A stretch of DNA of 64,000 nt from Micractinium sp. NFX-FRZ (GCA_029339195.1 JAPTJF010000157.1:60033-124032); one strand, 5' to 3'. Shown: positions 23,634-36,153, counted from the stretch's first letter. Notes: a model not told the origin generated them from the sequence alone. Numbers and translations: made by a program.

Positions 23634-24760
23634 CCACCTGGCAGTCGTGCCCTGCCTGCGCAGCATGGAGGGCTGGCAGGTATGCGCTGCGCTGCGCTGC
23701 GCTGTGCTGCGCTGCGCTGTGCTGCGCTGTGATGTGCTGTGCTGTGCTGGGTGGATAATCATGCATGCGTGCACGGGCCACAGAAGAGCGACAGCCACCG
23801 CCGCCGCCAGCTGGCCCTCTCGCTGCCCTTTCCCCGTTTCCTCACCCCCCCTGCTCTTTGTCCCCCACCTCATGCCCGACCACAGGAGCCGCGGCTGCGC
23901 CGGGTGCACGTGCGCACAGCCATGCCCATCAAAATGGACCATGAGCGGCCTGAGTACCACAGAGCGGTGGCGCACTGGGCGTGCCCAGGTGCGTGGCCAT
24001 GCTGGTGTGCTGTGCTGTGCTATGCTGTGCTGTGTAGTTTGCACGTCGTGCGGGGTCCCACGGGCCTCGGTGCATGCGGCGGTGTGCTGTGCTGTGCGGT
24101 GTGCCGTGTTGTGTTGTAGGGGTCCCTAAGCGCTGCTGCGCTATGCATGTGCTGCCGTGCTGTGCCTGGCACGTGCCCCGTTGCGTCTGCTCGCTGCACC
24201 CCAGCTCCCGACCCACCTTACCTCGCTTGCACCTCACAACATGCCTCCTTGCCGTGCGGAGGGTGCGCCATGGGGCGCCTGCTGCGCCGAGCTGTTAACC
24301 CACCCCTGCCTGCCCCCAAACTGTGCTGTGCAGAGGGCGCGGCGGAGGGCGCCTGCTGCGGCGAGCTGGTGGCTGCCAGCACGGGCGGCCAGATCAGCAG
24401 CCGCCTGCTGAGCCTGCGCTCAGCAAACGTGCTGCTGGAGATCCCACAGGTGAGATTTATTGTTGATAAGGTTGCGAAGAAGGCATGCCGTGCTAATGCT
24501 TTGCTGACTCTGCTGCAGGTGCCTGGCTCAAGCAAGTGGGCAGGTGGGTTTTGCTCATGCCAGCGACGGTTGCAGCGTGCCAGCGACGCATCCAGCCACC
24601 TGCCCAACCGTGAAGCACCAGTTCCGCCCCTGCCTGTCGCCGCATCCATCTGCAGGCCAGCGGCGTGCTGCCGGCGGGCAGCCGGGTTTCGGCGCTGCTG
24701 CTGGGCGACCTGGGCGCCATGCCGGTGCCCGAGGTGCCAGCCCTCACCGTGCTGCCCTGA
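20134..24760 (+). CDS. CNX1E: Molybdopterin molybdenumtransferase, CNX1 E-domain (MoeA/gephyrin E family)
   Basis: Catalyses molybdate insertion into adenylylated molybdopterin, the last step of molybdenum cofactor synthesis, in the cytosol. Twelve exons: 20134-20328, 20547-20694, 21070-21170, 21379-21482, 22049-22138, 22456-22604, 22907-22980, 23245-23306, 23580-23679, 23886-23988, 24334-24449, 24656-24760; 448 residues, close to MoeA length plus a little. MoeA landmarks in order: DGYAVVSSDG, AYIGTGGPLPEGADA, VQIED, PHVAVLSTGDEV, DANRAML, GGVSMGDKDFIKPLL, KMKPGKPLTFA, FGLPGNPVSSLVTF and the small C-terminal MoeA domain (QISSRLLSLRSANVLLEIP). No G-domain (MogA-like) is fused, which agrees with the split CNX1E/CNX1G arrangement known in Chlamydomonas and differs from land-plant CNX1. 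The ATG lies in a good context (GCCATGG). Several introns contain decayed exon copies. Needed for nitrate reductase and other molybdoenzymes. Confidence 0.95.
20690..20820 (+). repeat. Two copies of a CNX1E exon-2 donor region
   Basis: GACGCAGGTGTGTGTGTGTG with its flank GCGCACGATGTGTG occurs at the true donor (about 20689-20722) and again at about 20784-20818 in the intron. CGGCAGC-containing spacers follow both. Confidence 0.85.
21535..21825 (+). repeat. Three decayed copies of the end of CNX1E exon 4
   Basis: The exon end with its donor (GTGGGGGCCACCACAGTGCG, true end 21482) recurs at about 21540-21590 (close), 21645-21690 (diverged) and 21784-21825 (traces). Confidence 0.85.
23683..23748 (+). 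repeat. (GCTGY)n pentanucleotide repeat
   Basis: A run of GCTGC/GCTGT units starts right after the donor of CNX1E exon 9. Similar tracts at 24003-24034 and 24088-24118 follow exon 10. Confidence 0.85.
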
Positions 24761-25036
24761 GCACAGCAGCCATGTCATGGATCCGGAACTGAGCGGCGGT
24801 GGTGGCCCCCACTGCGCTGCTGTTACTGCGATTTGGGCGCCACGCCCTGGCGCTCCAGGGCAAGGCTCCCATTATGCTTCCCTGGAAGACCATGCTGCCC
24901 TGGAAGTGCCAGGGCCCGCTGCGCTGCTCTGAAGCGGCGCCGAGCGGCGCTGAGGAGTTCGGCGACCACCTTGCAATTTGGATTTGCAATATCGCCAGCA
25001 TAGCCTTGATGCTTAGGCGTGGTAGGCTTTGATCAA

Positions 25037-25041
25037 TGTAA
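25037..25041 (+). promoter_or_regulatory. TGTAA polyadenylation signal of CNX1E
   Basis: Plus-strand TGTAA about 275 nt after the CNX1E stop, within the 337-bp convergent spacer to the small minus-strand gene. Confidence 0.55.
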
Positions 25042-25097
25042 AGGGCGACACATTAACAACATTAAAAGCAAAGCGGCTGATCATCTCGTGCCGCTGC

Positions 25098-25680
25098 TCA
25101 CGAGAGGGGCGCCCCCGCCAACGGCTCCCCGGCCGGCCGGCCTTCTAGCATGGGCAGCGGCCGCTGCTGCAGCATCTGCTGCCGCCGCTGCTCCGCCGCC
25201 AGATGCTCCTTGTAGTCTCTGCAGGAACGAGACAGTCAAATGCTTAGACTGGCCTGCTGAAGTTGTTTGGCTTGCGTGCTTGGTGAGCACAGGCAGGCGG
25301 TGCGCGCCTGCCGCAGTGTAGGAGTGGTGGAGTGCCGCTGCAGCAGGCACACCGTGCCTGCTGCTGGCAGATCAATAAAACCATGTGATGTAGCATCCCC
25401 ATGTGCACCATGGATATACATCTCACCTGAGCGACTCCACAGCCAGTGGCTTGGTCCCCCGCCCCTCCGCCCCGCCAGGTGAGTTCCAGTTGCGCCGCGT
25501 GTTGGGCCGCTCCCAGTCGCCGCGCGCCTGCTTCAAGCGCCGGGTGTGCTCGAGCATTTGCTCCAGCAACGCCACCTGCTGGGGGTCGCTACGGTCGCAG
25601 CGCGCCTGGAAGGCGGCGAGAGCGGCGTCAATGTCGTCCGCTTGCTGCTGCGACACGGGCTCTGGAGGCTGCTCTGACAT
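25098..25680 (-). CDS. Small unknown helical protein, 124 residues
   Basis: Not recognised. Two exons, 25427-25680 and 25098-25218, joined AG|GTGAGA to CTGCAG|A with matching phase. ATG start MSEQPPEPVSQQQADDIDAA. Residues about 10-55 are Ala-, Gln- and Arg-rich and likely helical (AALAAFQARCDRSDPQQVAL, EQMLEHTRRLKQARGDWERP). A second helical piece lies in exon 2 (YKEHLAAEQRRQQMLQQ), and the tail is Gly/Pro-rich. There is no signal peptide or membrane segment. The gene is divergent from the HMT1-like gene (210 bp between ATGs) and convergent with CNX1E. A single intron in an otherwise uninterrupted frame makes a real gene likely. Confidence 0.65.
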
Positions 25681-25890
25681 GGCGTGCTACCTGTCGGAGA
25701 GCAATATCCGAGCCTGGAAAGCTTAACAGAAGTGGTCAAAAAAGGCCGCCGTGGCCGTCCCTGCTGCGCTGCCCGCAAAGCAGCGGGGGCAAACGCCTTT
25801 CGGGAGCACGTGCGCATCGATGCCACAAGTGCATGACATACCGAGCCTTGTTTGGAAGCTAGTGAGCTCTTGGCTCGTGATCACCTAAAC
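25681..25890. promoter_or_regulatory. Short divergent promoter, small gene / HMT1-like gene
   Basis: Only 210 bp separate two divergent ATG codons, so both promoters and 5' UTRs must fit here. No obvious metal-response or TATA element was seen. Confidence 0.4.
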
Positions 25891-28800
25891 ATGGGGTGGT
25901 GCGGCAAGTCCGCCTCGTGGGCGACAGCAGGAACCCTCAACCCATGTTACTTCAACTCGGCAGCCGCCGCGGTGCTGCTGATTGCGGCAGCAGTCTCGGC
26001 GCTGCTTCAGGGCAGCGTCGCCCGCCGCCTGTCAGCCGCCGCCGCCGGGCGGGGGTACCTCCTGCCGCGCGCCAGCGGCGCCGTGTCCCACACGCAGCTT
26101 CTGTCGGCGGTGGTGCTGCTGGCGCTGCACGGCTTTGCGCTGCTGTGGGTGACCACTCAAGTGCCGCAGCCGCCGTATGTGGCATTCAGCGAGGCGCTGC
26201 TGCTGGCCGCTTGGGGCGCGTTCCTGGTGAGTGGCGCAGGCGGGCAAGGCGGGTGGTGCTGCAGGCATACCGGTTTGCAGGGAATGGTGGCTGACTAGCA
26301 ACGGTGGGGGGTGCAGCGCAACAGGCAATCACGCAGCACCGTAACAGACTCTCCCCCACCCACTGGCTGCCATTCGGTGACAGCAGTCCCCGCCTCCCGA
26401 CCAGCCTCGTTGCACATGCTTGCACAGAAAGAGGGCTCTGTGCGGAGAGAAAAAAAACTCCACGCATGCGTGTGCCTAGTCGTGCTGCCCAGCCCGCTGC
26501 TGAGCTGCCGCTGCCTGGCAGTGATGCCACGCCTGCACCAGAATGATCCCACCTCTCTCTGCCCTCGCCTGGGTGTCTTGCAGGGCCTGCTGTTCTACTG
26601 CCGCCGCCTGTCGGTGATGCCGCGCCTCAAGCCGCTCGTTTGGACCGCGGCGGGGCTCTACACCTTTGGCCTGTACAGCGAGGTGTGGTGGGGTTCTGGT
26701 CTGGTGGGGTACACCTTTGTGTGGTGCCATGCAGTGCGTTGTGGTTCGTTGAAAGAGGTACTGTGGGTCGCTGTACCCTTCCTTACTCCAGTGCCTGCGC
26801 GCCCCCGCTCGCCCCGCACCCGCCTCAGCTGCGTCCTCCCTGGCCACCCGCAGTTATAGTATTTTGCTCACGGCATGGGCATGAACGCACCTGCTCTTTG
26901 CTCCCTTATCGCTGGTGCCCACACTTTCAGCCTCACTTTACCACACCATTACATCATAGCACGTCTTGCACGTTTGCCCACCATGGCACCATCTGCCGCC
27001 CCCTGCTCCCTCCTCCTCCTCCCCCCGCAGGTCCAGTTCTATACCCACGGCATGGGCATGAACCCGTCGGAGCGCCGCTTCCGACTGACCGCCGCCCTGG
27101 TCATGGAGGCCGCAGTGCTGCTGGCGCTGGGCGCTGAGTACCGCAAGTGAGTGGCGGGATGGGCGCACTTCTGATATTTGTTGTACTACTGTAGTTGTAC
27201 TGTAGTTGTTAGGCTGCCACAGCCATGGAGGCCGCCGTGCTGCTGGCGCTGGACGCCGAGTACTGGAAGTGAGTGGAGGGGTTGCTCCGCTTAGGCTTTT
27301 TAGTCAGTCAGTGCGGTCAGTAAGGGGTTGCTGCGCTTTGCCTGGCGTGTACGGTCAGTCAGTCTCTTTGGTGTGTGTGTATGCTGCCACAGCCATGGAG
27401 GCCGCCATGCTGCTGGCGCTGTGCGCCGAGTAACGCATGTGAGAAGAGGGGTGGGAGCGCTTTGGCTGCCGCTCAAGTCAGTACAGGCATAAGGCTGCCG
27501 TAGTCATGGAGGCGGCTTGGCTGGCCGGTTTTCAAAGTTCATGTAAGCCTCTGCTAAATCTATTATTTGTCTCCCTCCCTGTCCCCATTGACCCCTTTGC
27601 CCTCCTCCCCTCCTGCCAGGCCGGCCCCCAGTGGCGAGGAGGGAGACATGCTCCGCCAGTCCCTGCTAGGCGATGTGGAGGCGGGCCCAGACCCCAACCA
27701 AAAGAAGCAACGCAAGCACAGCTGGGTGGCATTAGTCGGCATTGCTGCACAATACATGTGAGTGCATGGGTGTGTGTGTGTGGTGGTGGTGCAGGTGGGG
27801 TGGGCAGGGGCACGTGCAGCCCGTGATCCTGCCGCTGCCGTTGTTGAGCCGCTCGCACGGCTGCTGCTGCTGCCCACTGCTGCTGCTGAGCCGTCCCCTT
27901 GGCCGCTGCTGCGCCCCTGCAGGTGGCCCGACAATCTACGGCTGCAGGTGTGTGTATGTGTGTGTGTGCGGCGGGGCGAGAGGGTGGTGGTGGTCCCGCC
28001 TGCTTGCCCACTCCTCTGCGCGTGGCTCGGAGGCTGGCTAAGCCCCACGTTTCTAGTACGGGGAGAGCATGCCTCAAAAACCATGTGTTTGGGCATCGAG
28101 TTCCCCTGAATTGCCCCTGCCTGCATGCCCTACACTGCCTGCGTGCCCCACACGCACGTGCACCACCACACATGCTGCCGCTGAGAGCCCAGCCCATCCT
28201 GCTGCCACGGGTCCCTCCCTCCCCCTTGACCCCAGATTCGTGCCGGCGTGTGCGTGGTGCTGATCGTGGTGATGCGCCTGCTCAACCTGGCGGTGCCTAT
28301 CCTGTACAAAAAGGTGGGCGCTGGCTTGACACTCCAGAGTTGGGTGTGTAAGAGATGTAAGAGGCAGTACCCCCCAGCAGTGCACCCCTCCTACTGCGCT
28401 GTTTCCATGTCCTTCAGCCCAAGGCAGTGCGGGGCTGAGCGACTCCTGTCCTGAGCCTGCGCGCACCCACACTCTACGCTCGGCTGCTTGTCAAGTGAAG
28501 ACGTACTTTCCAGCCCCCTGTTTTGGACGCGCAGGTTTCATACCAGTCCGCCTGTGCCTGAGACGTCACCTGGAGGGGTCATCTGCAGTATTTGACGAAA
28601 TGTCCAGCCCCTGTGTCCTTCCTGCAGGTTGTGGATGAATTTGCGTATGCCTCAGCGGTCACCCACCCCCAGCAGGGCGAGCCACGCACCTTCCAGTTCT
28701 CAGAGGCGCGTAGTCGGGGCGAGTGTGTGTGTGTGTGTGTGTGAGCGGGGTGTGCATGCTGGTATGGTGCGTATGTGAGAAGGGCTGTGAGGTGGTGGGT

Positions 28801-31800
28801 GGGCAGGGCTGGGGGTGGTGGCATGGTTGCGGTGTGGGTGTGGTGTGCCGGGCTGCTGCACGTCATAAGGACTTACAGATGCATGCACTGTGTGGCGGGG
28901 TGCCTCCCACCCCTCCTGGGCGCCGAGTGGGCGGTGCGGCCATCCATCTTGCCAGCTCACCAGAGGCGCACGGGTGTGGGTGGCAATAATGCACGGCTCC
29001 GCTTCCATGACCAGTAAGTATGTGCCCGCTCCCCTCCCTCCATTGCCCCCACCTGGTGCCCGCAGGTCTTCATGCCGTGGGTGCTGGCCTACATGCTTGC
29101 CTACTTCTTCCAGGTGGGCGGGGGTACTGCCGCATGGTACTGCAGGGTACTGCTGACGAGGTGCAAGGGTGGCAGCAGGAGTGCGTCGGTGGGACTCACT
29201 ACCACGGCTTTCATGCTCCACCTTTACCCGCTCAAATTCACGTCCCGCTTGGACTGCCGTGCAGGGCGGCAGCGGGAATGGCGATGTGGGCCGCATCTCC
29301 GCCCCTTGTTTCCCTTCTGTTAACCACCTAACTTCACACCTGCTGGGCCTGCTGTGCAGGGTGGCAGCGGGGGCGGCGCCGTGGGCCTCATCTCCAACCT
29401 GCGCTCCTACCTGTGGATCCCCATCAGCCAAAACAGCTACAGGTACGTCCATCCAGGCTCTGAGCCCTTGAAGCCCTGCACACGTGTCCAGTGCCTGTCC
29501 CTGGGTTGGCCCCAAGGGGAAGGGGAGGGTGCGCAGGGCAAGCCTGTACCGGCCTGCTGCCAGGGCGCGTGCACGGTTCGACAGGAGACCGATCGAGCGG
29601 CGAGCGGCAGGGGCTGCTCCCGGATTTGTGCTTTCACCGCATCACTCCAAGTCTCCCCTCCTTGTGCCACCACCGCTGCACGTAGGCGTGCCGCCCTGGA
29701 CATCTTCTCCCACCGGTGGGCCTTCACCTCCCTATCCCCCCGTCTGTCCCTAACCCTCCCCTCTTGGCCCTCTGCTTGAGGTTGACACCCCCATTTGCAC
29801 GGCCTGCCCCCTGCCACGCAGGCGCGCCACCCTGGACATCTTCTCCCACGTGCTGGGCATGGACCTCAACTTCCACCTGCACAGGAAGACGGGGGAGCTG
29901 CTGCGCATCATGGACCGAGGTGGGCCTACTCTAAATACAGAAAAAGCTTGCTTTCAAACTCAGAAAGTGTGGTGGGTGAGACCCCTAGACGTGGGGTGTA
30001 TTGGAAGGCAGGGGAGCTGCCACACTAACAACGCCAGCTGGCGGGCTGGGGAGGGTACGGCACCAAACGCAGGGGGGGGGGGGGGGGGGGGGGGGGGTGG
30101 GTGCGGGGAAGCAAGTCGGATCGAGACAACATTACTGGCAAGAGAGTTGGTGCGGGATGGGGTGGGTGTCGGCAAGAGAGTTGGAGTGGGATGGGGTGCG
30201 TGTGGGCAATAAATAAGTCGTCCAGTTTGCTACTTGGGGGCTGCCTGTGGGGCAGGCTGTTGGAGAGGCATGCCGCCTGCTGGCCAAACATACTCCAAAC
30301 ATACTCCAATGCTGCCGCCTGCTGGCCAAATTCGGCACATTGCCAGAAGCAGCGCCCTCGTGCCCCCCCTGCTACTGAACTCCATCCTCCCGGGCCCCTT
30401 CCGGAATGCAACACATGCCTGCAGGCACAAACTCCATCCAGACGATGCTGTCCACTGTTGCATTCCAGATCGGCCCTGCCATCTTCGACATCGCCGCCGC
30501 CTCCGTCTACATTGCCCTCTCGCTCCAGGCCTGGATCGCCGTCATCGTGTTCATCACGCTCAGGTGCGCTGCGCCCGCTGCGCCTGCTGTGCTGTGCTGT
30601 GCCGCCCATGTCATGCTGCGCCTGGATCGCCGTCATTGTGTTCATCACGCCCAGGTGCGCTGCGCCTGCCGCGCTGTGATGTGCCCTGTCATGTCATGCC
30701 GTCGTCAGTCGTGCTCATCACGCCCCGCTTTGTCGCATTCTTGCGCTCTACACAGCGTCCAAATGCACTGCGAAATGTATCGGTTCTATGCGCCGCCGGG
30801 TTCGCATTTGTCACGCTGATGTGCATGCTGCCTGCCACACACTCGGCCACCTGCCACTCTTTCATCTACTTGTCTACTTTAAGCTCTCCTGTGCCTCTGT
30901 GGCTCAGTTTGGCGCTTGCTGTGCTGCGCTGTGCTATCCCCCGCTGCTGCCGACGCTGTGCCTTTAAACCTCTGCACGATCCCCTACCTACCCACCCCGC
31001 AGCTCTTACATCCCCATGACCATCTATCTCACTGAGTGGCGTGGCAAGTACCGCCGGTAAGCTGCCTGTCCGCCGCCGGCCCGCCGCTGCATGCCCACCT
31101 CGCCCTGCCTGCCTCCTTGCTTACACTCCACCTGCCTGCCCCTCATTTGCTCCCGTGCTCCTCCAACAAACAGCAATCGCCATTCTGCATTCCTTGCCCA
31201 TGCGCCTTCGTCCTTCTGACCCCCCAACTAATCCATTCGACTCACTTGATTCAATCAAACCGTTGGATACCTTTACTGGACTGTGTGCAGCGAGCTCAAC
31301 CGTTTGGACAATGCCAAGGGCGCCAAGGCCACCGACGCACTGCTCAACTACGAAACCGTCAAGCTGGTGGGTGCTGCTGTTGTTATTCAAATTCAATTAA
31401 TATAGTAGGCCAGGAGGGGGAAGTGGTGCTTACTTTGCAGCACAAGGCGGTGCAGAGGGATTGGGCGAGCGATGGCAGTTGGGCAGAACGGGGGAAGTGG
31501 TGCTTACTGTGCAGCACAAGGCGGTGCAGAGGGATTGGGCGAGCGGTGGCAGTTGGGCAGAACGGTGGAGGCAGGCAGGCAGCGCTGCGCACAGGGGGGT
31601 GCACGCGAGGCGGCTGCTCCTGCTGGCACATGTTGGGTTTCCACCTGACAGCCTGTCCACCTCATCTCCCACCTCACACACATGCTCACACACACACACA
31701 TGCACGCTGTGGTCACCGCCCATCGCTGTGCAGTTCAACAACGAGGCCCTGGAGCGTCGCAACTTTGCAGATGTGAGTGGGGTGTGGCGGGGTGGGGTGA

Positions 31801-32737
31801 AGTGGAAGCCCGGTCTGCTGGGCACCAGTAGAAGGCTGCAGGGCTCGGCGATTGACATGCACCTGCCCAACGTCTTCATGGTTTAGCCTCGCCTCTCTGA
31901 TCCATGAACACGCTCCTGCAGGCCATCGACGCGTACCAGGTGGAGGACTACAAGCTGTCTGCCTCCATGAACATCCTCAACGTGGCTCAGTCCGTGGTCA
32001 TCTACGCCGGCATGGCCTCCGGCCTGCTCGTCTGCACAAAGGTGGGTAGCCCGCTTGGATGCTGTTCGATCATGGACAGGGCGCTTTCAAGCTGGCAATG
32101 CTGGGGCACAGATGTTGCAAGGCAAGGCCTGTGCAGGTCACGCTTCCGGCCTGGAAGGTGAGGGGTTGCAGGCATCATGTGAGGCAGCAGGCATGGACGG
32201 CGTGCCGCTGGTCTGCAGCAGCAAAGCGCGTTGCTAGGGTTCACAACGACGGGGTCTCACAATGTGTGTCTGCACCCTGCCCACCCCACCCTGCCCCACC
32301 CCCTCTCCCTCCCTGCATCCTCCTTTCATCCTGCAGGGCATCGCCAACGGCTCGCTGACCGTGGGAGACGCGGTGCTCTTTGTCACCCTCATGCAGCAGC
32401 TCTACGGACCCCTCAACTTCTTTGGCACCTGTGAGCAGGCTTGCTATCCCCTACCGGTGCTGTGAAGGGCATGGGGTGGCTGTGAGGGTTGCAGGGTTCA
32501 GGCGGGGCCCAGCACTGTTTGCGGGCCGGAAAAACGCACCGCCCCCACCCACAGTGTGCATCGCCCGCAACCCCCGTCCCTGCCCCGCCTGCCCTCCCCC
32601 CCGCAGACTACCGCATGATCCAGCAGGCCATGCTGGACATGGAGAACATGTGAGGCCCGGGGGGAAAGGCAGCCGGTGTGGTGCAGCACGTGCTTGTGTG
32701 TGTGTGTGTGGTGGTAGTGGTGGTGGTGGTGGTGGGT

Positions 32738-32768
<31 letters not shown>

Positions 32769-35700
32769 GATCAAGCTAGACATGGAGACATGTGAGGCCC
32801 CGAGCAGGGGCTTTGCTGCAGCGTTTCGGTTTGCGGCGCGAGGCTTGTGCGTGTGTGTGAGGGGGAGGCGCATGCCAGACGTGAGGCAGAGGGGAGGGGA
32901 GGACAGGGCGGGGACCGCCCATGCCCCGGGATGCGCCCCTCTTCTTTTGACGAAGCGCTTCTCCTCCCTCCCCTCATTAGCCCTTCCCGTCCCGAGTTGA
33001 TGTGAGGCTCCTGTCTTGAACGGCCACCTGCTTCTTCCCGCTAATGGATGCAGGTTCGAGCTCCTGGGGCAGCACCCGGCGCTGGCGGACAAGCCGGGTG
33101 CGCCGGCGCTGGTGCCAGTCAACCATTCGGTCGACTTCCACGACGTCTGCTTCTCGGTGCGCTTACCCTTTCAAAGCATGTGGATGAGCATATGGATACG
33201 CATGTGGACACGCAGGTTGTGAACAACAAGCTCAGCAGAGGGTTGCAGCGAAGTTGCTCACTCAGCCGGCGTTCGCGCTGCCCGCTGCCAACCAGGCGCT
33301 CTTGCGCAGGCAAACGTGTGGAGAGTACTGCTGCCTCCCGCCCTCCCACGCAACCTGCGAAACCCTTGTCTCTCCGCCTCATGGTGCCCTCTCTCTTCAG
33401 AAACGAAACCACAGCGGCAACGCTGCACCCGTTCACCAAGTGCTTGCTTCCAAAGCAGATGCCCTCACTTCAACCTGTGTGTGTTCCCACACCCCCGAGC
33501 CCCTGTGCAGTACAGCGACGGCGCCCCCGTCCTCAGGAACGTGTCCTTCTCCGTGCCTGGGGGCAGCACCGTGGCCCTGGTGGGCGCCACCGGCAGCGGC
33601 AAGTCCACAATCCTGCGCCTGCTCTTCAGGTGGGATGCACGGCAGGGCAGTGAAACAGGGGATAGATAGGAAGTGGGGGGTGACATGCAGCGGTAAAAGG
33701 GCCGAGAGCGATAGGAAAAGGGCGACAGCAGCGGGGCGGCCACAGACGGCCTGTGACCTGGCACAGGCGGGTGGTTTGGCTGGATGTGTCTGCTGGGGAG
33801 GAGCGGTCAGTTGGTCGCCCAACAGGGAGGTGGGAGTGTTGTGGTGGGGCCCATAGGCAGCAGCGAGTCCAGACCGCCCGTGCCTGCTGTTCAGGTGGGC
33901 TGGAGGGAAGTGAACGGGGGCGGCGGGGCAGGGTGGCGGATAGGCGGCAGCGGGCTGTTTCGTGGGGAGCGGGTCCGGGGACACAGCGCAGCCCTTGAGG
34001 CCGCCGTCCGTCTGGGTACCACCCTGTGTTGAACAAAGCGTAATTTCTTTGCTGCAGGTTCTACGACCCGCAGACAGGCGCCATCATCATTGATCGGCAG
34101 AACATTTCAGACGTCACGCAGGTTTGGGGCTTTTGTGTCTCCTTTCCTTGGGCTGCTGATGCGCACACACGGGTCGGCCAGCTGCGGCGGCTGCGGCCGG
34201 CAGGTGGCAGGCAGGTGCTTGAGCCTTACTGTGTGCTGCAAGGCAGGCAGGCTCACCCATGCCGCAGACAAGGCCCTGCTGCCGGCTCTGCCTTTCAACT
34301 GTTTGTGTGTTTAATCCCCGCCTCTGTCGTGCCCCCCGCGTGCCCTCTGCAGGGCTCGCTGCGCGCCCAGATCGGCACTGTGCCGCAAGACACGGTGAGT
34401 ACGCACATGGTGGGGTGGTGGCACCTTGGGATGCTGGGCGGCTGGTGAGGAGGCGGGGCAGCCGATACTGCATGGCAGGGATGCCAGAAGGCCGCCCGTG
34501 TTGGCGCGCAGGCAGAACGGGATGGGCAGATGCTTTCTCAGGTGGTGGTCACCGGCATTCCAACACTGCCTGCTCTCATGCTTCTCCAGGTGCTGTTCAA
34601 CGACACCATACGCTACAACATCAAGTACGCCAAGCCGGACGCCACGGAGGAGGAGGTGAGCTGGCAGCCCGTGGTACCTGTGTGTGCATTCGTTGTCTCC
34701 TCAAGCTAAGCGGCATGCCTCCGAATCGGTGGCGAGGTAGGCGGGAGGGCTCACGTCGCATGCGCCTCCCGCCCAGCTGCACCCCGCTGTGTGCATGCCT
34801 GCCGCCAGGTGTAACATGAGGCAGCGGCGCCGGCCTGAACCCACGGCACCACCACCCCATGTCCTCTCACCCGCTCGTCGACTTAATAAAACCACTCGCA
34901 GGTGTACGAGGCAGCAGAGGCTGCGTGCATCCACGAAACCATCATGAACCGCTTCCCCCTCAAGTACGACACCGTGGTGGGGGAGCGCGGCCTGCGGCTC
35001 AGGTGAGCGCCAGCCAGCCACGGCACGCCACGTCAGCGCCACGTCAGCGCCCATGCTGCCTGCCGCTGCGGGTGCCGCCCATCTGCCCACTGCTGGCTCG
35101 TGCTTGTCGCTCTCGCCCCGTCCTCGTCCTTCCTCCTGCCCCTCCATGCACACCTCCCTGCCCCTTTCCTTGCACCTCCTGCAATGGCGGCGGGCAGCAA
35201 CAGCGCATGGCATGAGCCCGCGCAATTCTTTGAACCCCCGCCTACCCTGACACTGCACCCCCCCGCCGCCCCCTGCCGCTCTGCCCGCAGCGGCGGCGAG
35301 AAGCAGCGCGTGGCCTTTGCCCGTGCCATTCTGAAGAACCCCCCCATCTTGATCCTGGATGAGGGCACCTCTGCACTGGACAGCATCACTGAAAAGCGCA
35401 TTCAGGTGGGTCACAAGGGGAGGGCGTGTGGGGGCAGGCTGGCGGGGAGGCTCGGACAGGCTGCGAAGGCCAGCGGGCGGCTGGGGGCTGCAGGCTGCCA
35501 GGGCCGATGGGGGTTGGGGGCTGGCTGCCAGGGCGCATGCACGCTTGGCTGCAGGGCGGCCTGCACAAGCGAGGGTGGTGGGACCCCTGCCCTGCTTGAC
35601 AGCTCCTTAAGAAGCAACGGCTGCTGTCTTCTGTCTTCGCCCCCCCTCCCCACGTCACTGCTTCCTTTGTCGCCGGCTGACTGCGTGCCGCTTGGGCGCC

Positions 35701-36153
35701 GTGCCTCTCGTGACTCGCAGCCGGTTGTGCCGCCCACCCCTTGCATCAAATCGACCCCTGACTGCAGGTCTCCCTGGCTGACCGCCGCTCTGGGCGCACT
35801 GTGGTCATTGTGGCGCACCGCCCATTCTGCCTTTGGCCTCTTACACTTGTGTCTCTTGGCCCGTGACTGCCGTGCAGGCCTCCCTGGCTGAGCGGCGCTC
35901 TGGGCGCACCGTGGTCATTGTGGCTCACCGCCTGTCGACCATCATGGATGCTGACGTCATCCTGGTGCTGCAGGAGGGACAGGTGAGGGGGCCGGTGCTT
36001 GTGCCTGGTGCACGTTGGTTAAATGGAACCACTCTGAGAGTGTTTGTTGTTGAGCACTCCGATATTCAAGTGGTTTGTTGTTGGAGCATGGCCCTTTCTC
36101 CGGGGCAGAAGGGTTGCCTGCCCAGTGGCGCGTGCAGATACGTGGTCCCACAC

